Source: Pseudomonadota bacterium
GTDB taxonomy: Bacteria > Pseudomonadota > Alphaproteobacteria > Rhizobiales > Xanthobacteraceae
DNA length: 12,243 nucleotides
Direction: 5' to 3'
NCBI GenBank assembly: GCA_023414975.1
Contig: JAEZMI010000292.1
Location: 1-12,243 of the forward strand
In this document: in pieces, positions 7,319-12,243 of the stretch
How the letters are laid out: each line of letters starts with the position of its first letter
How positions within the stretch are numbered: the stretch's first letter is position 1
The notes under the pieces: generated by a model
Databases searched by the model: none
Told to the model about the DNA's origin: nothing
The model's input: the letters and a program-made list of their open reading frames with translations, nothing else
Made by a program: the position numbers and the translations under genes

Positions 7319-9397
7319 TCAGTCCGAGCGGATCGCGTTCTCGTGCGGCAGGGCGCGCAAGGCGGCGGGGGCCGGCAGCAGGGGCCGCGGGCGGCCGAGC
7401 AGATAGCCCTGCACCTCCCGGCAGCCCTCCGCCTCCAGCAGCGCGAGCTGTTCCACCGTCTCCACGCCCTCGGCCATCACATTGATCTTGAGGCTATGGC
7501 CGAGCGCCAGCACAGCGCGCAGGATCGCCAGCGCGCCGGGGCTGCCGATCACGTCGTGCATGAAGGAACGGTCGAGCTTGATGCGCTCGAAGCGGAAGAC
7601 GCGCAGCAGCTCCAGCGAGGAATAACCGGTGCCGAAATCGTCGATGGCGATCATCACCCCGAGATCGCGGATCCGGTTGAGCACGGCGAGGCAGCGCTCG
7701 CGGTTCTCCATCAGGGAGGATTCCGTTACCTCCAGCTCAAGCCGCGACGGATCAAGCCCGCTGTCCTTCAGCGCGCTGGCGACGAGGCGGGGAAAGTCGC
7801 CATACATGATCTGCACGGCGGAAATGTTGACCGCCACACGTTCGGAGGCCCGCCAGCCGGTCGCGTCGTGGCAGGCGGTGCGCAGCACCCATTCGCCGAT
7901 GGGCAGGATCAGGCCGCTTTCCTCCGCCAGCGGAATGAAATCGGCCGGCGAAATATGGCCGCGCGTCGGGTGGTTCCAGCGCAGCAGCGCCTCATAGCCG
8001 ATCACCTCGGAGGACCCGACCTCGTTGTCGAGGCGGATATGGTCGCACCGGGGCGGGGTAATCCGCATCTGCGGCTGGTAGTACAGCTCGAACATCCCCT
8101 GTTCGAGCGCGCTGCGCAGTTCGAGCACCAGTTCCCGCCGGTCGCGGGCGGCCTCGTCCATGGCGGCTTCGTAATAGCTCACGCCGCGCATCGGGTCGGC
8201 CTTGGCGCGGTACATGGCCAGATCGGCATTGCCGACGATCTGGGCCGCCGTCGCGCCGTCCTGCGGGTAGAGCGAAACGCCGAAGCTCGCATGGGCGAGC
8301 ACGTCGAATTCCTTGATGCGCACGGGAACGGCCAGCGCGCGCTCCAGCCGGCGGATGAAATCCTCCGGGCTGCGTCCCGCACCGAGGGGGCAGATCGCCG
8401 CGAACTCGTCGCCGCCCATGCGGGCGAGAAACTCGCCGTCGCGCAGCTCGGCGGTCATGCGGACGGCCACCGTCTTCAACAGCTCGTCGCCGCCGTCATG
8501 TCCGTGAACGTCGTTCACCGCCTTGAACTTGTCGAAGTCGATGACGATCACGGCGAAGCGGCGGCCTTCGTGGCGGGCGCGCGCGAGCTTCACTTCGAGA
8601 TAGCCGGTGAAGCTGTGCCGGTTCGGCAGGCCCGTCAGCCCGTCCAGCAGCGCGATACGGCGCAGCGCGTCGACGGTCTTGTCGTTCACATCGGTATCGA
8701 TCATCTGCGCGACGGCGCCGGTCGCGACGATCAGCAGCCCGGCCAGCATCACGGCGATCGCGAGTTCGTCGAAGCTTGAGCTCTCGCCCGCGCCGTTGGC
8801 GAAGGGAACGACCGTCAGCGCCGCCATGCCCGTGAAGTGCAACGAAAGGATGCAAAAGACGAAGAACGCCAGCGCCGCGAGCCGCCGGTGGCGCCGGGCA
8901 AACCACAGCGCGCCGGTCGCCGCGGTCATCGCCAGGCCGACAGAGGCAACCACATAGGCGGGGTCCCAGATCGTCAGCCCCTGCACGCCATAGGCCTGCA
9001 TGCCGATATAGTGCATCGCCGACACCGCGCCGCCGAACAGGATGCCCGCCACCACGAGGCGGCCGATCGCATGTTCCGCCCGCTCCTGCATCGCCAGATG
9101 CAGCGCCAAGGCGATGCCGATGATGGCGACGAAGAGCGACAGGATGGTCAGCCACGGGTCGAACGAGGCCGCGACCTCCGGCCGGTAGGCCAGCATGGCG
9201 ACGAAATGCGTGCACCAGACCGAGCAGCCGGCCGCCACGGCGGCAAGGAACAGCCACCCCCTCTGCTGGCGCCCCGCGCGGTGGCGCGCCCGCCGGTACA
9301 GCTCCAGCGCGACCCAGCTTCCCGCCGTGCAGAGAAGAACGGCCAGGGCCAAAAGCCAGAGGTCATGTTCGGTGGAGATACAGGTAAGTATACGCAT
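7319..9397 (-). CDS. Membrane-bound MHYT-GGDEF-EAL cyclic-di-GMP enzyme, catalytic residues intact
   Basis: The protein has 692 residues. Residues 1-235 form an MHYT sensor of about seven membrane segments with three H-[FY]-x-x-M motifs: HFVAM (64-68), HYIGM (129-133) and HFTGM (187-191), proposed in this family to bind a metal that senses a small gas or redox state. A GGDEF diguanylate cyclase domain follows (about 245-415), with FDKFKAVND and an intact GGDEF at 328-332. The EAL phosphodiesterase domain (about 425-680) has EAL 469-471, Asn524, Glu556, Asp586-Asp587 in DDFGTGYSS, Lys607, Asp609, Glu643 in AEGVE and Gln663, so it should be active. The usual inhibitory RxxD is RDGE (319-322). 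About 14 extra residues lie between YQP and EAL. The start matches that of the paralogue; no clear Shine-Dalgarno precedes it. Confidence 0.95.
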   Translation of the reverse strand: MRILTCISTEHDLWLLALAVLLCTAGSWVALELYRRARHRAGRQQRGWLFLAAVAAGCSVWCTHFVAMLAYRPEVAASFDPWLTILSLFVAIIGIALALHLAMQERAEHAIGRLVVAGILFGGAVSAMHYIGMQAYGVQGLTIWDPAYVVASVGLAMTAATGALWFARRHRRLAALAFFVFCILSLHFTGMAALTVVPFANGAGESSSFDELAIAVMLAGLLIVATGAVAQMIDTDVNDKTVDALRRIALLDGLTGLPNRHSFTGYLEVKLARARHEGRRFAVIVIDFDKFKAVNDVHGHDGGDELLKTVAVRMTAELRDGEFLARMGGDEFAAICPLGAGRSPEDFIRRLERALAVPVRIKEFDVLAHASFGVSLYPQDGATAAQIVGNADLAMYRAKADPMRGVSYYEAAMDEAARDRRELVLELRSALEQGMFELYYQPQMRITPPRCDHIRLDNEVGSSEVIGYEALLRWNHPTRGHISPADFIPLAEESGLILPIGEWVLRTACHDATGWRASERVAVNISAVQIMYGDFPRLVASALKDSGLDPSRLELEVTESSLMENRERCLAVLNRIRDLGVMIAIDDFGTGYSSLELLRVFRFERIKLDRSFMHDVIGSPGALAILRAVLALGHSLKINVMAEGVETVEQLALLEAEGCREVQGYLLGRPRPLLPAPAALRALPHENAIRSD

Positions 9398-9448
9398 TTG
9401 AATGGGAAACCATGACGTGCTCTCGCGTCAAGCCTTGGGAGCAGACTT

Positions 9449-9462
9449 GTCCCTCGAGGGAC
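9449..9462. repeat. Perfect 14-base palindrome upstream of the downstream MHYT-GGDEF-EAL gene
   Basis: GTCCCTCGAGGGAC reads the same on both strands. With flanks it extends to CTTGTCCCTCGAGGGACGAG with one mismatched pair. It lies 52-65 bases before the start codon at 9397, inside the predicted leader. It could be an operator or fold as an RNA hairpin; the sequence cannot say which. Confidence 0.55.
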
Positions 9463-9490
9463 GAGAAAAGGGCGATGAGGCACGTCAGAG

Positions 9491-9510
9491 TTCACCGTAT
9501 ACGCGGTGAA
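9491..9510. repeat. Inverted repeat TTCACCG-N6-CGGTGAA, operator-like
   Basis: Arms of 7 bases (9491-9497 and 9504-9510) flank the spacer TATACG, and the centre CGTATACG (9496-9503) is itself a palindrome. Size and symmetry resemble a binding site for a dimeric helix-turn-helix regulator. It lies about 95-115 bases before the gene start at 9397 and just downstream of a candidate -10. Confidence 0.5.
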
Positions 9511-9531
9511 GCCTGGAGCGGATCGGTGCTC

Positions 9532-9560
9532 AATATCTTATTTTACGCGTGGTCCGTTCA
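9532..9560 (-). promoter_or_regulatory. Candidate promoter for the downstream MHYT-GGDEF-EAL gene
   Basis: Read on the minus strand, TGAACG (9560-9555) and GATATT (9537-9532) are separated by 17 bases, matching 3/6 and 4/6 of the sigma-70 consensus. They sit in the only AT-rich patch of the spacer. Transcription from here would give a leader of roughly 125-130 bases carrying both palindromes. The match is weak. Confidence 0.25.
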
Positions 9561-9737
9561 TTCATCCAGCGGAATCGGAGGTATATGGACGGGGCGCGCT
9601 CACAGGATTAACGCGTGATGCGGACCGGCGCGCCGAGGCCCCGCGCGCCGCGCAGGCCGGCCGGGTGACGCGTTCTCTCGTCGGGGGGCAGGCGCGGTTT
9701 GCCGATCGGATGGGCTGGCTGCGGATCGGCTTCCACC

Positions 9738-11798
9738 CTAATAGGACAGCGCGCGGCACGCAGCGGGCGCCGGCAGCAGGGGCCGCGGGCGCCCGAGCAG
9801 ATAGCCTTGCACCTCCCGGCAGCCCTCGGCCTCCAGCAGCGTAAGCTGCTCCACCGTCTCGACACCCGCGGCCATGACATTGATCTTGAGGCTATGGCCG
9901 AGCGCCAGCACCGCGCGCAGAATGGCGAGGGCTTCGGGGCCCGCGGTCACGTCGCGCACGAAGGAGCGGCCGAGCTTGATGCGCTGGAAGCGGCAGACCC
10001 GCAGAACGTCCAGCGAGGTGTAGCCGGCGACGAAATTGTCGATGGCGATCATGACCCCGAGGGCACGGATTTCGTTGAGGACGGTGAGGCACCGCTCGCG
10101 CTCCTCCATGAGCGAGGTTTCCGTCACCTCCAGTTCCAGCCGCGCCGGATCGAGCCCGCTTTCCCGCAGGGCGGCCGCGATGATCGCGGGAAGGTCGCCA
10201 TAGATGATCTGGGCCGTCGAGACATTGACCGCGACCCGGTTCGGTACCGGCCAACTGGCCGCGTCGCGGCATGCGGTACGCAGCACCCATTCGCCGATCG
10301 GCAGTATCAGCCCGCACTCTTCCGCCAGCGGGACAAAATCGGCCGGCGCGACAAGGCCGCGCACCGGGTGGTTCCAGCGCAGCAGCGCCTCATAGCCGAT
10401 CACGTCGGACGGGCCGGCCGCGCGGGTGGGTCGCAGGTCAGCCTCATCGTGCTGCCGGTCGATACGAAGCTGCGGCTGGTAGTGCAGCTCGAAGGCGCCG
10501 CTCTCCAGCGCGGTGCGGATTTCGAGCACGAGTTCGCGCCGGCTGCGCGCCGCATCGTCCATGCCCGCCTCATAATAGCTGACGACCCGCATCGGGTCCG
10601 CCTTGGCGCGGTACATGGCGAGGTCGGCATTGCCGAGCAGCTGCGCCGGCGTGTCGCCATCGCGCGGGTAGAGCGAGACGCCGAAGCTCGCCTGCGCGAT
10701 CACGTCGAACTCCTTGATGCGGATCGGCGAGGCAAGGGCGCGCTCCAGCCGGCGAATGAAGTCCTCGGGCTTGCGTCCCCCGGTGAGGGGGCAAATGGCC
10801 GCGAACTCGTCGCCGCCGAGACGGGCCAGGAATTCGCCGTCGCGCAGCTCGGCCGACATGCGGGCGGCCACGGTCTTCAGCAGCGCATCGCCGCCCTCAT
10901 GGCCGTGCACGTCGTTCACCGCCTTGAACTTGTCGAAGTCGATGATGACGACGGCGAAACTGCGCGCTTCCGCCGGGTCGCCCGCCAGCTTGAGTTCGAG
11001 GAAGCGGGAGAAGCTGTTCCGATTGGGCAGGCCGGTCAGCCCGTCCACCAGCGCCATCTGGCGCAGCGGGGTGACGGTCCGGTCGCTGACATCGGTGTCG
11101 ATCATGTGGGCAACGGCCCCGGTGGCCGCCACCAGCAACCCGGCGCAGGTCACCGCGATCGCCAGGTCGGTCATGTTCGATGCGTCGGCGCTGCCCTCGC
11201 CGAAGGCGACGACCGTCAGCGCGGACATGCCGGTGAAGTGCAGCGTCAGGATGCACAGGACAAAGAAGCTCAGCGCCGGCAGCCGCCGCTCGCGCGCCGC
11301 GAACCACAGCGCGCCGAGGGCGCAGCCGACGGCGACGAGGACGGAGCCGATGACATAGGCGGGGTCCCAGATCATCAGCCCATGCACGCCGTAGGCGAGC
11401 ATACCGACATAATGCATGGTCGAGACCGCGCCGCCGAGCATCAATCCGGCCAGCACCCAGCGGTCCAGCGGGTCGCCCGCCCGCCACGTCGCCCCGAGGC
11501 GCAGCGCAACGCCAATGCCGATGATGGCGACGAAAAGAGACAGGATGGTCAGAACCGGATCGAAGACCGCCTGCAGATCCGGCCGATAGGCCAGCATGGC
11601 GACGAAATGCGTGCACCACACCGAGCAGCCCGCCGCCACGGCGGCGAGGAACAGCCAGCCGAGCTGCTGCCGGCCGCTGCGGTGGCGAGCGCGGCGATAG
11701 AGCTCCAGCGCAACCCAACTGCCGCCTACGCACACAAGAACCGACAGGCCGAGAAGCCAGAGATTATGGTCAGTCGAAATGCAGGTGAGAACGCGCAT
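9738..11798 (-). CDS. Membrane-bound MHYT-GGDEF-EAL paralogue with degenerate EAL domain
   Basis: The protein has 686 residues and is colinear with the neighbouring copy, with the same MHYT sensor (HFVAM, HYVGM, HFTGM) and an intact GGDEF (328-332, inhibitory-site position RDGE). It should make c-di-GMP. The EAL domain keeps EAL (470-472), Asn525, Glu557, Asp587, Lys608 and Gln665-region QGY. However, the second loop-6 Asp is Asn588 (DNFVAG instead of DDFGTG), the KxD Asp is Gly610, and the glutamate of AEGVE is Ala644. These positions serve metal binding and catalysis in EAL phosphodiesterases, so hydrolysis is probably lost; nucleotide binding might remain. The start at ATG 11798 is set by alignment with the paralogue; an upstream in-frame ATG at 11879 would add 27 Pro/Gly/Arg-rich residues. 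No clear Shine-Dalgarno is seen. Confidence 0.94.
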   Translation of the reverse strand: MRVLTCISTDHNLWLLGLSVLVCVGGSWVALELYRRARHRSGRQQLGWLFLAAVAAGCSVWCTHFVAMLAYRPDLQAVFDPVLTILSLFVAIIGIGVALRLGATWRAGDPLDRWVLAGLMLGGAVSTMHYVGMLAYGVHGLMIWDPAYVIGSVLVAVGCALGALWFAARERRLPALSFFVLCILTLHFTGMSALTVVAFGEGSADASNMTDLAIAVTCAGLLVAATGAVAHMIDTDVSDRTVTPLRQMALVDGLTGLPNRNSFSRFLELKLAGDPAEARSFAVVIIDFDKFKAVNDVHGHEGGDALLKTVAARMSAELRDGEFLARLGGDEFAAICPLTGGRKPEDFIRRLERALASPIRIKEFDVIAQASFGVSLYPRDGDTPAQLLGNADLAMYRAKADPMRVVSYYEAGMDDAARSRRELVLEIRTALESGAFELHYQPQLRIDRQHDEADLRPTRAAGPSDVIGYEALLRWNHPVRGLVAPADFVPLAEECGLILPIGEWVLRTACRDAASWPVPNRVAVNVSTAQIIYGDLPAIIAAALRESGLDPARLELEVTETSLMEERERCLTVLNEIRALGVMIAIDNFVAGYTSLDVLRVCRFQRIKLGRSFVRDVTAGPEALAILRAVLALGHSLKINVMAAGVETVEQLTLLEAEGCREVQGYLLGRPRPLLPAPAACRALSY

Positions 11799-12011
11799 TA
11801 AGCAGGAACCGGCGCTGGCGTCCCGACCGGACCTGCGACCAGGCCCGCCGGGAACGCGGGGAGGAGGCGGGATAGGCACTGCCGTCCGATGATACGCAAC
11901 GGAAGGTTGGCCGGATCACCTGGGATTGGCCGGCTCGACGCGCAGGCTCCGGTTCATCCAGCTCCGGTGCCGGCACGTAGACGTGTGACTGTACGCATCA
12001 CGGAGAGAGAA
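11799..12011. promoter_or_regulatory. Divergent intergenic region between the degenerate-EAL gene and the DUF3833-like gene
   Basis: This 213-base region must carry the promoters of both diverging genes. It contains a direct repeat TTGGCCGG at 11907-11914 and 11926-11933 (19 bases start to start, close to two helix turns) and an inverted repeat CACGT-AG-ACGTG at 11974-11985, about 27 bases before the plus-strand start. I could not settle on a -35/-10 pair for either direction. Confidence 0.4.
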
Positions 12012-12243
12012 ATGCGCCACAGCCCAAAACGTTTCTTGCCGATGAGCATTCTTGCCGCCGCTTCGCTGGTCGTCGGAGCGCCCGCGGGCGCCGCGCCGCC
12101 GACGGCGGCTCATCATACCGCTCCCTTTACGCTGGAGGGCTATTTCACCGGCCGGACGGCCGCCTCCGGCTCGTTCCGTGCCATCACCGGAACGTCGCGC
12201 CAGTTCGCGGTCGCCCTCGACGGATCGTGGAACGGGCGGATGC
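12012..12243 (+). CDS. Exported DUF3833-like protein, N-terminal part (3' end outside window)
   Basis: The first 77 residues are visible. GGAG at 12002-12005 lies 6 bases before ATG 12012. Residues 1-27 look like a signal peptide: basic MRHSPKR, a hydrophobic core through ILAAASLVVGAPAGA, and likely cleavage near AGAA. The mature start FTLEGYFTGRTAASGSF, then RQFAVALDGSW, resembles the opening of DUF3833 domains, which share the pattern F-L-x-x-Y-F-x-G and a later F-x-V-x-x-x-G-x-W. Family members are usually lipoproteins, but no lipobox Cys is visible here. Their function is not established. It is transcribed away from the cyclic-di-GMP genes. The family assignment rests on a short stretch and is moderate. 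Confidence 0.65.
   Translation, partial: MRHSPKRFLPMSILAAASLVVGAPAGAAPPTAAHHTAPFTLEGYFTGRTAASGSFRAITGTSRQFAVALDGSWNGRM

Larger units (their letters stand above)
9398..9737. other. 340-base spacer between the two MHYT-GGDEF-EAL genes
   Basis: No credible gene is seen here. The half next to the downstream gene (about 9430-9560) is less GC-rich than its surroundings and holds two palindromes and an AT-rich patch that may be its promoter. The half next to the upstream gene's stop (about 9600-9737) is very GC-rich and holds a hairpin, GGCGCGC (9627-9633) with GCGCGCC (9643-9649), which lacks a T run on the minus strand. The presence of promoter-like sequence suggests the two paralogues can be transcribed separately (inference). 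Confidence 0.5.
7319..11798 (-). repeat. Tandem gene duplication (two diverged MHYT-GGDEF-EAL copies)
   Basis: Units 7319-9397 and 9738-11798 lie head-to-tail on the minus strand. Hand alignment of the first 400 residues gives about 105 mismatches and no gap (about 74% identity). The first 100 residues and residues 301-400 (GGDEF core) are near 82-83% identical; residues 101-300 are near 65%. A single-residue length difference falls in the linker before the EAL triplet. The C-terminal EVQGYLLGRPRPLLPAPAA is identical. The length of divergence indicates an old duplication rather than an assembly artefact. Confidence 0.9.

Noticed and set aside
9412..9618. Small plus-strand open frame in the spacer between the two paralogues
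   Set aside because: It overlaps the promoter-like patch and both palindromes, has no ribosome-binding site, and its translation shows no recognisable feature.
9627..9649. GC hairpin downstream of the degenerate-EAL gene considered as a terminator
   Set aside because: The 7-bp stem has a 9-base loop and no T run on the minus strand, so it is not a convincing intrinsic terminator.
9699..11801. Very long plus-strand open frame (about 700 codons) opposite the degenerate-EAL gene
   Set aside because: It mirrors the codon pattern of the minus-strand gene and recurs in part opposite the paralogue (7304-8779). The composition is His/Arg/Gln-rich without recognisable domains, so it is an antisense shadow.
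1..12243. Mobile elements, CRISPR arrays, tRNA or rRNA genes
   Set aside because: No transposase motif, terminal inverted repeats, regularly spaced repeats or structured RNA sequence was seen in a full reading.

Overview
The window is a GC-rich stretch with ATGA/GTGA stop-start overlaps and a class III CoA-transferase/HMG-CoA-lyase-like pair. This suggests an alphaproteobacterium, perhaps of the order Hyphomicrobiales (Xanthobacteraceae-like). The taxonomic call is an inference from style and gene content, since no rRNA or tRNA is present.

Positions 1-7305 hold what looks like one long plus-strand catabolic and uptake operon. In order it encodes the C-terminal part of an aldehyde dehydrogenase, a DAO-family FAD amine oxidase, a small Cupin_3 protein, a CaiB/BaiF class III CoA-transferase, an HMG-CoA lyase family enzyme, and a NitT/TauT (SsuBCA-like) ABC transporter made of ATPase, permease and substrate-binding protein. 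Four junctions overlap by 4 bases. A strong hairpin with a short T run follows the last gene. A plausible reading is import of a small amine or organic acid, oxidation of amine to aldehyde to carboxylate, activation as a CoA ester, and retro-aldol-type cleavage of a 3-hydroxyacyl-CoA. The actual substrate cannot be read from the sequence.

Positions 7319-11798 hold two minus-strand genes in tandem, both encoding membrane-bound MHYT-GGDEF-EAL cyclic-di-GMP enzymes. They are paralogues, about 74% identical over the first 400 residues by hand count, with no gap in that part. The downstream copy (7319-9397) keeps the catalytic residues of both output domains. The upstream copy (9738-11798) keeps GGDEF and the literal EAL triplet but has lost several EAL catalytic residues, so it is probably no longer a phosphodiesterase. 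The 340-base spacer between them holds an AT-rich candidate promoter and two palindromes that would lie in the leader of the downstream copy.

Positions 11799-12011 form a divergent intergenic region with short direct and inverted repeats. From 12012 to the window edge runs the start of an exported DUF3833-like protein.
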